Shown here: in pieces, positions 1-8,235 of the stretch
Layout of the letters: the number at the start of each line of letters is the position of its first letter
Numbering within the stretch: the stretch's first letter is position 1
NCBI GenBank assembly: GCA_038040195.1
Contig: JBBPIR010000009.1
Span: 1-46,007, forward strand
Direction of reading: 5' to 3'
Source of the DNA: Chloroflexota bacterium
GTDB taxonomy: Bacteria > Chloroflexota > Limnocylindria > QHBO01
DNA length: 46,007 nucleotides
Made by a program: the position numbers and the translations under genes
The notes under the pieces: generated by a model
What the model was told of the DNA's origin: nothing
Seen by the model: only the letters and a program-made list of their open reading frames with translations
Database searches by the model: none

Positions 1-1
1 C

Positions 2-89
2 TGGTACCGAGGGAGGGACTTGAACCCACACGACCGTAATGGTCACTAGGTCCTGAACCTAGCGCGTCTACCAATTCCGCCACCTCGGC
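2..89 (-). tRNA. tRNA-Leu (anticodon CAG)
   Basis: Read on the minus strand, this folds as a class II tRNA. The 7-bp acceptor stem pairs GCCGAGG with CCTCGGT. The anticodon stem CTAGG/CCTAG encloses the loop TTCAGGA, giving anticodon CAG. A long variable arm (TGACC...GGTCG) is diagnostic of Leu or Ser, and the D-arm TGGTAGACGCG is typical of Leu. The CCA end is encoded at positions 2-4. It lies 71 bp downstream of secG, with a possible promoter of its own at 124-129. Confidence 0.95.
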
Positions 90-123
90 ACCGCGGCGCC
101 GGCGACCCCGGCGATGCCGCGCG

Positions 124-129
124 ATTCTA
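124..129 (-). promoter_or_regulatory. -10-like box upstream of tRNA-Leu(CAG)
   Basis: TAGAAT on the minus strand, 34 bases before the 5' end of the tRNA, in the short gap after secG. The same hexamer recurs before uvrC and the J-domain gene. No convincing -35 box is visible, so the call rests on the hexamer and its position. Confidence 0.4.
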
Positions 130-160
130 GCACCGGGCCTCGGGCGGGCCCGGACCCGGG

Positions 161-382
161 TCAGAGCGTCTGGAGGTAGAGGCTGAGGACGGAGAACACG
201 ACCCACAGGCCGGCCAGGACAATGGTCAGGCGGAACAGGGTCCGCTCGATCCCGCGTCGGCTCCGGTACGCGGTGACCTCGCCGCCGAAGGCGCCACCCA
301 CGCCGGCGCCGCGCTGCTGGAGCAGGATGGCGACGGTGAGGGCCACGGCCAGGATGGATTGGACGAGGGCCAGAGCGGTCAC
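161..382 (-). CDS. secG: preprotein translocase subunit SecG
   Basis: A 73-residue protein with the SecG layout: TM1 at about residues 3-21, a short cytoplasmic loop rich in Gly and Gln (LLQQRGAGVGGAFGG), and TM2 at about residues 50-70. SecG is the accessory subunit of the SecYEG channel and eases SecA-driven insertion. The start is GTG. A TATACT hexamer lies nine bases upstream of it, inside the gap after gpmI, so the gene may be transcribed as a leaderless message as well as by read-through. The order tpiA-gpmI-secG is common in Gram-positive and Chloroflexota genomes. Confidence 0.93.
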   Translation of the reverse strand: MTALALVQSILAVALTVAILLQQRGAGVGGAFGGEVTAYRSRRGIERTLFRLTIVLAGLWVVFSVLSLYLQTL

Positions 383-391
383 GGGCCGCGA

Positions 392-397
392 AGTATA
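392..397 (-). promoter_or_regulatory. -10-like box immediately upstream of secG
   Basis: TATACT on the minus strand, nine bases before the GTG of secG and just downstream of the gpmI stop. The spacing would put the transcription start at or next to the start codon. No -35 match is seen. Confidence 0.5.
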
Positions 398-404
398 GAG
401 CAGC

Positions 405-1952
405 TCATCCGGCTCCAGCCTCGGCCAGCAGGCTGCGCCCGGTCATGGTCGGCGGAGCGGGGATGCCGAGCATCACGCAGATCGTGGGCGCCACATCGGC
501 CAGGGTGCCGTCGCGAAGGCGGGCGTGTCGCCACGGCTCCCCCACCAGGACCAACGGCACGTCGGCCGTGGTGTGCGCCGTGTGGGGCTGGCCGTCCGCG
601 TCACGCATCCGTTCCACGTTGCCGTGGTCGGCGGTGATGACCAGCGCCCCGCCGGCGGCAAGCACGGCGGCCGTGACGCGGGCCAGGCAGGCATCGATAA
701 CCGCCAGAGCCGCGAGTGCGGCATCCCAGCGGCCGGTGTGCCCGACCATGTCGGGATTGGCGTAGTTCATGACGATGAACGCATAGTCGCCGCTCGCCAC
801 TGCGGCCTCGAGGCGCTCGGTGATCTCCTCCGCGCTCATTTCCGGCGCGAGGTCGTAGGTCGGCACGTCGCGCCGGGAGGGAACAAGGCTGCGGTCCTCA
901 CCCGGGAACGGATCCTCGACCCCGCCGTTGAAGAAGTAGGTGACGTGCGCGTACTTCTCCGTCTCGGCCAGGTGCAGCTGCCGGAGCCCGAGCCGCGACA
1001 GATGGGCGCTCAGGGTGTCGACCACATGCGGCGGGAACGCCACCTGCACCGGGAGCTCATCGGGGGCCTGGTACTGGGTCAGGGTCGTGATCGACACCTC
1101 CTTGGGCATCGGCCCGCGGTCGAAAGCGGAGAAGTCGGGAAGCGCCAGCGCCTGGGTGAGCTGGCGAGCCCGATCGGCACGGAAGTTCAGGTGGACGACC
1201 GCATCTCCGTTGCCCAAGCGTGCGCCGGGCAGGACGATGGTCGGTTCGATGAACTCATCCCCGACGTCCGCCGCATGGGCCGAGGCGACAGCCGTCGGCC
1301 CGTCGCTGGCCGTCGGTCCACTGCCGTCGACGATGGCGTCGTAGGCGCGTTTCGTTCGATCCCACCGCGCGTCGCGGTCCATGGCCCAGAACCGACCGGA
1401 GACGGTGGCCAGCGTCGCCCGTCCCGCCAGCCGCTGGAGAAGCGCCGGGAGCAGGGCAGCCGCCGAGCGCGGTGGCGTGTCGCGCCCATCGGTGAAGGCA
1501 TGCAGCAGCACCTGGTGAGAACCCAGCCCGGACCGATGCGCGAGCTCGGCCATGGCGACCAGGTGATCGTCCAACGCATGGATGCCGCCAGGACCGATGA
1601 GCCCAAGCAGGTGGAGTCGGGCTCCATGCTCGGCCGCGTGCCGGCAGGCGGCAACCAGGGCCGGGTTCTCGTCGAACGAACCGTCGGCGATGGCCCGGTT
1701 GATGCGCGGCAGGTCCTGGAGGACGGGGAAGCCGGCCCCCAGGTTGATGTGGCCGACCTCACTGTTCCCCATCTGCCCGGCCGGGAGGCCAACGGCCTCG
1801 CCGGCCGCCGCCAGCTGGCAATGGGGCCACTCGGCCAGGAGCCGCCGCCAGCTCGGCATCGGCGCCGCCGCCACCGCGTCGACGGAAGGGTCGTCACCGA
1901 TGCCGAACCCGTCGAGGACGCACAGGACGACCGGACGGACCGCCGCCTCCAC
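405..1952 (-). CDS. gpmI: 2,3-bisphosphoglycerate-independent phosphoglycerate mutase
   Basis: About 515 residues, normal for the family. It interconverts 3- and 2-phosphoglycerate through a phosphoserine intermediate and needs Mn2+. Visible signatures are the N-terminal metal site VVLCVLDGFGIGD, the catalytic serine in GQMGNSEVGH, and the C-terminal metal site ITADHGNVERM. The reading frame is open up to 2027 but that would run into tpiA. The GTG at 1952, 16 bp after the tpiA stop, places the conserved DGFG motif at the usual distance from the N-terminus. It sits between tpiA and secG and is probably co-transcribed with them. Confidence 0.95.
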   Translation of the reverse strand: MEAAVRPVVLCVLDGFGIGDDPSVDAVAAAPMPSWRRLLAEWPHCQLAAAGEAVGLPAGQMGNSEVGHINLGAGFPVLQDLPRINRAIADGSFDENPALVAACRHAAEHGARLHLLGLIGPGGIHALDDHLVAMAELAHRSGLGSHQVLLHAFTDGRDTPPRSAAALLPALLQRLAGRATLATVSGRFWAMDRDARWDRTKRAYDAIVDGSGPTASDGPTAVASAHAADVGDEFIEPTIVLPGARLGNGDAVVHLNFRADRARQLTQALALPDFSAFDRGPMPKEVSITTLTQYQAPDELPVQVAFPPHVVDTLSAHLSRLGLRQLHLAETEKYAHVTYFFNGGVEDPFPGEDRSLVPSRRDVPTYDLAPEMSAEEITERLEAAVASGDYAFIVMNYANPDMVGHTGRWDAALAALAVIDACLARVTAAVLAAGGALVITADHGNVERMRDADGQPHTAHTTADVPLVLVGEPWRHARLRDGTLADVAPTICVMLGIPAPPTMTGRSLLAEAGAG

Positions 1953-1968
1953 GACTCGAGCGTGGTCC

Positions 1969-2726
<758 letters not shown>

Positions 2727-2730
<4 letters not shown>

Positions 2731-3581
2731 CGGTTCCGCCGGCCCGGCCGGCGTCGCGCCTCGCCTCCTGCCTCCGCCGCCAGCTGCTCCAGGCGGCGGA
2801 GACGATGGTGGACCGCCGAGCGCCCGAGCTGCAGGCCCCCGGCCAGCGCCTCGAGATCGGCCTCGGGATGCGTGCGTCGCGCGTCGGCGACGGCGCGCAG
2901 GCCGGGCGTCAGCTGGTCCAGCCGCCCCGCCGCCTCCAGCCGCTCGATGGCGCGGACCTGGCGTTCGGCGGCGTGCACCGTCCGGTTGACGTTGGCCGCC
3001 TCCGCGTTCAGCAGCCGGTTGAGCCGGTTCTGGACGTCACGGCCCACCTGCTCCACCTCGAAGTCGAGCAGGGCGCCGTGGGCGCCGGTCAGCTGGAGCA
3101 GCGTCGCGATCTCGTCCCGTCCCTTCAGGTACACCACCGCTCGGCCGCGCCGCTCGTACTCCGCGACGCGGATCCCGCTGGTCGTCAGCCGTCGGCGCAG
3201 GCGGCGAGACCGAGTGCGGTCCCGGAACACGAACTCGACGTGCGGACCGGTCGCGGAGAACGACAGCGACGCGCTGCCCAGGACGACGCCCCGCAGGAAC
3301 GCGCGCCGGTCGCAGGCTGCCGCCGCTGCCCAGCGCCACTCCCCGCCGCGCCGCGGCGCCGCAACCGCCAGGTGGTGGCGCGTCCCCGACCCTCGATCAA
3401 TCCGGCTCGGGATGGCGCGGCCCGCGGTCAGGCGCATTGCCGCCCGGGCGGTGGACGGATCCAGGGTCCGGATGGCGTCGCCGTCCTGAAAGCGGAGCCC
3501 CTCCAGCTCGGCCCGGCGGCAGCAGGCCCGGGCGGGCTCAATCCGGGCCAGCTCGCCCTTCACGTCTCGTGCGAGCCGCAT
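2727..3581 (-). CDS. whiA: WhiA-family DNA-binding regulator
   Basis: A 284-residue protein, slightly shorter than typical WhiA (about 310-330). WhiA pairs a degenerate LAGLIDADG homing-endonuclease fold with a C-terminal helix-turn-helix. In actinobacteria it drives sporulation genes, and in Bacillus it affects cell division and chromosome segregation. The N-terminus (KGELARIEPARACCRRAEL) and the C-terminal helices around THPEADLEALAGGLQLGRS match the family. It starts six bases after the yvcK stop. The order rapZ-yvcK-whiA is the classic monoderm arrangement and is the main support for the name. Confidence 0.9.
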
Positions 3582-3587
3582 CGGACG

Positions 3588-4904
3588 TCAGCTGGCGTTG
3601 GCTATCGGTCGCCGGAAGCGCTGTCGCTGGCGGGCGGGGCGGTCCTCCTGGAGCAGGCGGAGGAGGATCGCCGCGAGCTTGTCGGGGTCGTGGTGGTGCG
3701 CGTTCTGGTCGTCGATGAGGTCGTCCTCGACGACGACCACCGGGAGCTCCTCCAGCTGGCGGATGTCGAGCTGGACCGGTTCTCCCAGCCAGCCCGCCGG
3801 GCGGCGGGCGGATCGGTTCCGGTTCAAGAGCACGATGTCCACGAGCTGGTCGCCGACGTGGTCGAACAGCGTCGTCAAGTGCTGCGAGGCGGTGAAGCCG
3901 CTCGTCTCGCCGGGCTGGGTGGCGACGTTGCACACGTACACCCGGAGCCCCTCGGCGGCGGACAGCGCGTCGTGGATGTCACTGATCAGCAGGTTGGGCA
4001 TCACGCTCGAGTACAGGCTGCCGGGCCCGATGACGATCAGGTCGGCCTCCAGGATGCGCTCCAGCGCTTCCGGGGTGGCCCGGACGTCCGGCGGGTCGAT
4101 CTGGACCCGGGCGATGGGCTCGGTTGCGCGGCTGACCGCAGCCTGCCCGCTGATGAACCGGCCCGACGCCAGGCGCGCGGTCAGGTTGAGCGGGACGCTG
4201 GTGGCGGGCAGGACCTGGCCGCGCACGGCGAGCACCCGGTTCGACTCGCGGACGGCCTCGTCGAAATCGCCGGTCACGGCGGTCATGGCGGCGATGAACA
4301 GGTTCCCGAAGGCGTGGTCGTCGAGGCCCGACCCGGGGGGAAACCGGTACTGCATGAGCTGGGTCATGAGCGGCTCGGCATCGGCCAGGGCGGCAATGCA
4401 GTTCCGGATGTCGCCGGGCGGTACGATTCCCAGCTGCTGCCGCAGCCGGCCGCTGCTGCCACCGTCGTCCGCGACTCCCACCACGGCGGTGATGTTGGCC
4501 GAGTAGGCCTTGAGCCCGCGGAGCAGGGTCGACAGGCCGGTTCCCCCGCCGAGCGCCACGATCCGAGGGCCGCGGGCCAGGTAGCGCTTCGTGTACAGCA
4601 CCTCCATCACCGAGTCGCCTCGGGTCACGAACGGCGAGATGACACTGTGCATGAGCTTCCACATGCCGAACCCGGTCAGCGCCACCCCGATGGCCAGCAC
4701 GATGGCTGCCCGGATCGGCCGTTCGAGCTCGGCCCCCGCCAGAATTGCGAGCCCGGGGAAATCGATGATGAAGCGGCGATAGGCCTCGATCAGCAGGATG
4801 GCCGCGCCAAGGGCCAGGATGGTCAGGCCCAGCAGAGTGGCTCCCATCCAGCGCTTGATGTGCATGCCGGGATACAGCCAGCGGGGCAGGCGGGGCGTCC
4901 TCAT
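3588..4904 (-). CDS. yvcK: YvcK/CofD-like UDP-GlcNAc-binding regulator with N-terminal membrane anchor
   Basis: 438 residues. The C-terminal three quarters is the CofD/YvcK Rossmann-like domain, with GGGTGLSTLLRGLK near residue 100 and VVGVADDGGSSGRLR after it. YvcK proteins bind UDP-sugars and link carbon metabolism, notably growth on gluconeogenic substrates, to peptidoglycan synthesis; no enzymatic activity is established. The first 85 residues carry two predicted membrane segments (LLGLTILALGAAILLIEAY and AIVLAIGVALTGFGMW), absent from Bacillus YvcK, which would tether it to the membrane. Its ATG overlaps the rapZ stop by four bases. Confidence 0.93.
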   Translation of the reverse strand: MRTPRLPRWLYPGMHIKRWMGATLLGLTILALGAAILLIEAYRRFIIDFPGLAILAGAELERPIRAAIVLAIGVALTGFGMWKLMHSVISPFVTRGDSVMEVLYTKRYLARGPRIVALGGGTGLSTLLRGLKAYSANITAVVGVADDGGSSGRLRQQLGIVPPGDIRNCIAALADAEPLMTQLMQYRFPPGSGLDDHAFGNLFIAAMTAVTGDFDEAVRESNRVLAVRGQVLPATSVPLNLTARLASGRFISGQAAVSRATEPIARVQIDPPDVRATPEALERILEADLIVIGPGSLYSSVMPNLLISDIHDALSAAEGLRVYVCNVATQPGETSGFTASQHLTTLFDHVGDQLVDIVLLNRNRSARRPAGWLGEPVQLDIRQLEELPVVVVEDDLIDDQNAHHHDPDKLAAILLRLLQEDRPARQRQRFRRPIANAS

Positions 4905-5422
4905 CGACGCAGCTCCCGATGCATGACCGATACCGATGCGCCCTCCAGCTCGCCCAGCCGGCCGGCCAGCTCCTCGGCCAGCGCGATGGAGCGGTGATAG
5001 CCCCCGGTGCAGCCCAGCGCCACGGTCAGCCGCTCACGGCCGGCCGCCCGATAGGCGGGCACGGTCAGCTCAAGCAACTGAACGACGAGGTCGAGGAAGC
5101 GTTCAGCCTGCGGCTGCTCGAGGACGAATCGCCGGACCGGCGCCGACAGCCCGGACAGTGGCTGCAGGTCGGGCACCCAGAACGGGTTGGTCAGGAATCG
5201 AACGTCGAACACGAGGTCCGCCTTGTGCGGAAGCCCGAACTTGAAGCCGAAGGTCACGATCTCAACGGCGAGCTGTTCGGCGGGCGTGGGAGCCGGGCGG
5301 TCGGCCTGGGCCGGGGCCGCGGGCGCGCTCGTCGAGCGCCGCGGCCGAGAGCGCCGCGTCGGGCGATCTGCGGGAGCCACCGGGGTCCGCCTGGACGACA
5401 CCGTTCCGAGTATAGCCGTCAC
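4901..5422 (-). CDS. rapZ: stand-alone RapZ C-terminal domain protein
   Basis: Only 173 residues, against about 285 for RapZ/YvcJ. Residues 50-173 match the C-terminal domain: TFGFKFGLPHKADLVFDVRF, then LTVALGCTGGYHRSIALAEE. That domain binds RNA and RNase E partners in E. coli RapZ. The N-terminal P-loop NTPase domain is missing; in its place is about 45 residues of low-complexity Arg/Pro/Ala/Ser sequence without a Walker A motif. The listed GTG overlaps the deacetylase stop (GTGA). A second GTG at 5401 is preceded by TATACT at seven bases and could be the true start of a separate transcript. The position before yvcK-whiA supports orthology. Confidence 0.88.
   Translation of the reverse strand: MTAILGTVSSRRTPVAPADRPTRRSRPRRSTSAPAAPAQADRPAPTPAEQLAVEIVTFGFKFGLPHKADLVFDVRFLTNPFWVPDLQPLSGLSAPVRRFVLEQPQAERFLDLVVQLLELTVPAYRAAGRERLTVALGCTGGYHRSIALAEELAGRLGELEGASVSVMHRELRR
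5409..5414 (-). promoter_or_regulatory. possible internal promoter at the rapZ start
   Basis: TATACT on the minus strand, inside the first codons of the annotated rapZ and seven bases before an in-frame GTG at 5401. It fits the leaderless pattern seen at other unit starts in this window. It could uncouple rapZ-yvcK-whiA-tpiA-gpmI from the upstream tat genes. It may also be a chance match inside coding sequence. Confidence 0.35.
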
Positions 5423-6393
5423 TCGCGCGAATCCCGCCGTGGCGCGGGCCTCAGGCCGGCCAGCAGTCCCTCGATCGTGGCCGCGGCGGAGGCCCGCAGC
5501 GCGTCCTGGTCGTAGCCGCCCTCAAGGGTCAGGGCCACGCCCCGCAGGCCCATCCGACGAGCGAGCTTGCCAACTTCGAGGCCCACGGCCCGGAATCCTT
5601 TGCTGGTCACCATCAGGCCGGCCAGGGGGTCGTCGAGATGAGCGTCGAACCCGGCCGACACGAGGATGGCCGCCGGCGCGAAGGCCTCTACCGCCGGCAG
5701 GATCGTCTCGCTCCAACTTGCCACGAAGACCTCGTCGCCGCTCCCCGCGGGGAGCGGCACGTTCAGCAGCGTCTCGGTCCGTTCCGACGCCGATCCGGTG
5801 CCCGGGTACCACGGGAACTGGTGGGTGGACGCATAGAAGACGTTCGGATCGGCCTCGACGATGGCCTGCGTTCCGTCGCCGTGGTGAACGTCCCAGTCGA
5901 GGATGGCGACCCGGCGGGCCGCGCCCGAGGCCCCCACCGCGGCAGCCGCGACCGCAACGTTGTTGAGCACGCAGAACCCCTTGCCCCGGTCGCGATGGGC
6001 GTGGTGGCCCGGCGGTCTGACGGCGGCAAACGCCACATCCGCATCGCCGGCCACGACGGCCTCGGCCGCGGCAATGGCCAGTCCGGCGGCGAGCCAGGCG
6101 GCGGTGGGAGTCGCCTCCACCAGGTACGTGTCGGGGTCGGGCCAGCCCCCACCCGTGGCCGCGCGCGCCACGAGCCACTCCAGGTACCCCGCGTCGTGAA
6201 CACGCATCAGCGTGTCAAGGGTGGCTGGCGCCGCGGACCGCTGAACCAGCCGCGCACTCGCCGCCTGCGTCCCGTCTGCCACCCCCGCCACGACGGCCTC
6301 GACGCGCTCCGGCCGCTCGGGGTGGCCCGGCCAGGCGTGGTCCGCCATGCCCGGATCGGTCAGGATCAGGACAACCGGCTCATCGGTCGACAT
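5419..6393 (-). CDS. AcuC/histone-deacetylase-superfamily hydrolase
   Basis: A 324-residue zinc-dependent deacetylase of the class II HDAC/AcuC/acetylpolyamine amidohydrolase superfamily. Visible residues are RPPGHHAHRDRGKGFC (tandem catalytic His), AILDWDVHHGDGTQ (zinc-binding Asp and His) and VSAGFDAHLDDPLAG (zinc-binding Asp). Substrates in bacteria range from acetyl-lysine on acetyl-CoA synthetase to acetylated polyamines, and the sequence alone does not decide between them. Its start overlaps the end of tatC by 14 bases and its end overlaps rapZ by four, so it is embedded in the export/regulator operon. Confidence 0.9.
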   Translation of the reverse strand: MSTDEPVVLILTDPGMADHAWPGHPERPERVEAVVAGVADGTQAASARLVQRSAAPATLDTLMRVHDAGYLEWLVARAATGGGWPDPDTYLVEATPTAAWLAAGLAIAAAEAVVAGDADVAFAAVRPPGHHAHRDRGKGFCVLNNVAVAAAAVGASGAARRVAILDWDVHHGDGTQAIVEADPNVFYASTHQFPWYPGTGSASERTETLLNVPLPAGSGDEVFVASWSETILPAVEAFAPAAILVSAGFDAHLDDPLAGLMVTSKGFRAVGLEVGKLARRMGLRGVALTLEGGYDQDALRASAAATIEGLLAGLRPAPRRDSRE

Positions 6394-7138
6394 CGGTGCC
6401 GGAAGCGCCCGGGGTGCCGGAAGCGCCCGGGGTGCCAGAAGGGCCGGAGTTGCGCTGGAGGGCGCGCACCACGAGCAGGGTCACCTCGAACAGGCCGTAC
6501 ATGAACAGCGCAAGGATGACCATCGAGAACGGGTCGCCACCGGGGGTGGCCACGGCCGACACGATGGCAATCAGGAGGATCACCCAGCGTCGTCGAGAGG
6601 CGAGCCAGGCCGGGGTCACGATCCCCAGCCGGGAGAGGACGATCAGAACGATTGGGAACTGGAGCATGAGCCCGAAGACGAGCATCAACGTGGTGACGAA
6701 CCCGATGTATTCGTCGATCGTGAGCAGGGGCTCAATTCCGTCCCCGGCGAAGCTGAGAAGGAATACCAGCGCGTACGGGATGACCGCGAAGCCGATCGCC
6801 ACGCCCAGCCCGAACAGGAGCAGGCCAGTCACGAGGAACGGCCACAGCATGCGACGCTCGCCGAGCAGCAGGCCGGGGGTCACGAAGCGCCAGATCTCGT
6901 ACAGGATGACGGGCATGGCCAGCCCAACCCCGATGAAGCCGGCGACCTTCAGCCGAGCCACGAACGCGCCGGCGGGGCTCGTGAAGTAGATCGTGTCGAA
7001 CTCGTCAGGCAACGGTCCGCGCAGGATTTGCAGCGCGGGGCCCGAGAGCACGAAGCCCACCACGGCCGCGATCGCGATGGCGGCGATGACCACCATCAAC
7101 CGGCGGCGCAACTCCTCCAGGTGCTCGACCATGGTCAT
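6380..7138 (-). CDS. tatC: twin-arginine translocase subunit TatC
   Basis: About 252 residues with six predicted membrane helices and the TatC hallmark MVEHLEELRRRL at the N-terminus, which forms the signal-peptide docking face. It exports folded Tat substrates with TatA. The frame is open from a GTG at 7159, but the ATG at 7138 has GAAGG seven bases upstream and gives the usual N-terminus, so it is preferred. The C-terminal tail holds a short Ser-Gly-Thr-Pro-Gly-Ala repeat encoded by an 18-bp tandem repeat (about 6395-6437) that overlaps the start of the deacetylase gene. Confidence 0.95.
   Translation of the reverse strand: MTMVEHLEELRRRLMVVIAAIAIAAVVGFVLSGPALQILRGPLPDEFDTIYFTSPAGAFVARLKVAGFIGVGLAMPVILYEIWRFVTPGLLLGERRMLWPFLVTGLLLFGLGVAIGFAVIPYALVFLLSFAGDGIEPLLTIDEYIGFVTTLMLVFGLMLQFPIVLIVLSRLGIVTPAWLASRRRWVILLIAIVSAVATPGGDPFSMVILALFMYGLFEVTLLVVRALQRNSGPSGTPGASGTPGASGTDVDR
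6395..6437. repeat. 18-bp tandem repeat in the tatC 3' end
   Basis: Two full copies and a partial third of an 18-bp unit (GGTGCCGGAAGCGCCCGG on the plus strand). It encodes SGTPGA repeats in the cytoplasmic tail of TatC, just before its stop. It probably arose by slippage and has no evident function. Confidence 0.8.
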
Positions 7139-7189
7139 GGTCGGGCCTTCGCGGCTCACCCGCTCACCGGGAAGCTCGCGGGCGGGCGG

Positions 7190-7381
7190 TCAGGTCTTCG
7201 GCGTGGTGTCGGACGACTTCGGCTCGCCGCGAATCGATTCCTCGATCTCGGTCGAGGCCTTGCGAAACTCGCGAATGCCACGTCCGATGGCGTTGCCGAT
7301 GTCTGGCAGCCGACCGGGCCCGAACAGGATGAGCACGATCACCAGGACGATGATGAGCTCGGGGGCTCCGATAGTTGGCAT
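7190..7381 (-). CDS. tatA: Sec-independent translocase protein TatA/E
   Basis: A 63-residue protein with the TatA architecture: a short N-terminus, one membrane helix (ELIIVLVIVLILFGPGRLP) ending in the conserved F-G-P-x-x-L/I-P hinge, an amphipathic helix (NAIGRGIREFRKAS) and a short charged tail. TatA oligomerises to form the protein-conducting element of the Tat pathway. Translation starts at the ATG at 7381, preceded by GGAG in the gap after pyrF. It is directly followed by tatC. No TatB is visible, as expected for a minimal TatAC system. Confidence 0.95.
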   Translation of the reverse strand: MPTIGAPELIIVLVIVLILFGPGRLPDIGNAIGRGIREFRKASTEIEESIRGEPKSSDTTPKT

Positions 7382-7398
7382 CTTGCGGCCGACTCTCC

Positions 7399-8235
7399 TC
7401 AGCTGGTGGCGCCGAGTGTAGCACCGGCCCCGCGCATTTCGTCCAGCCAGCCCAGGGCTGCCTCGCCGGCCGCGCGCTGCCAGTCGGGCCCTCGCGCGCG
7501 TTCGGCAATGGCCCGCGACAGGTTGATCAGGCCCGGCGCCCGGGTCCCGTGGCAGCAGGCGAGGGCGGTCACCAGTTCGCCGCCCTGTGCGCCCACGCCC
7601 GGCACCAGGAACGCGGGCCCCGGGACCTCCTCGCGGAGGCGGCGCAGCTCGCCCGGCGCGGTGGCACCGACCACCAGCCCGACCCGGCCGTCCGGCCATC
7701 GCTCGGCCGCCCAGCGCGCCACGACCGTCGCCAGCGGACGGCCTTCGACCGCGAGATCCTGGAGCCGCCCTGCGCTCGGGTTGGACGTGCGGACGAGCAG
7801 GTACACGAGCCGCCCAGGGAATGCCAGGAACGGCTCGATGGCGTCCTCGCCGAGGTAGGGCTGCACGGTCACCCCGTCGGCGGCCAGGCGACCCAGCAGC
7901 GCCTCCGCGTAGCGCTCGGCGGATGGACCGATGTCGCCGCGCTTGGCGTCGATGATGACCAGCGGCCCAGGTGGCACCGCGGCGCGGACCCGCTCCAGGG
8001 CCGCCCACCCCGCCGATCCGAATGCCTCGAAGTAGGCCGTGTTGAGCTTCACCGCCGCCGCCGACTCCGCCGCCGCCTCGACCAGACCGCGGGCGAAGGC
8101 CTCGATGCCGCGGACGTCTGGGGGCAAGCTCTCCGGCAGGGCCTCGGGGCGCGGATCGATGCCCAGGCACAGCGGCGCCCCGAGCGCCGCGACGCGCTCG
8201 CGCAGACGCTCCAGCGGCGGCCGGGAATCGCTCAC
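7399..8235 (-). CDS. pyrF: orotidine 5'-phosphate decarboxylase (type 2)
   Basis: A 278-residue TIM-barrel enzyme that makes UMP in the last step of de novo pyrimidine synthesis. Visible motifs are LCLGIDPRPEALP, VKLNTAYFEAFG and the catalytic IIDAKRGDIG (Asp-Lys-Asp network), followed by VRTSNPSAG. This long form, with the substrate Lys in an N-terminal VKLN segment, is the type 2 (PyrF subfamily 2) class. The GTG start at 8235 overlaps the recJ stop (GTGA), so the frame upstream of it, which runs inside recJ, is not coding. Confidence 0.95.
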   Translation of the reverse strand: MSDSRPPLERLRERVAALGAPLCLGIDPRPEALPESLPPDVRGIEAFARGLVEAAAESAAAVKLNTAYFEAFGSAGWAALERVRAAVPPGPLVIIDAKRGDIGPSAERYAEALLGRLAADGVTVQPYLGEDAIEPFLAFPGRLVYLLVRTSNPSAGRLQDLAVEGRPLATVVARWAAERWPDGRVGLVVGATAPGELRRLREEVPGPAFLVPGVGAQGGELVTALACCHGTRAPGLINLSRAIAERARGPDWQRAAGEAALGWLDEMRGAGATLGATS

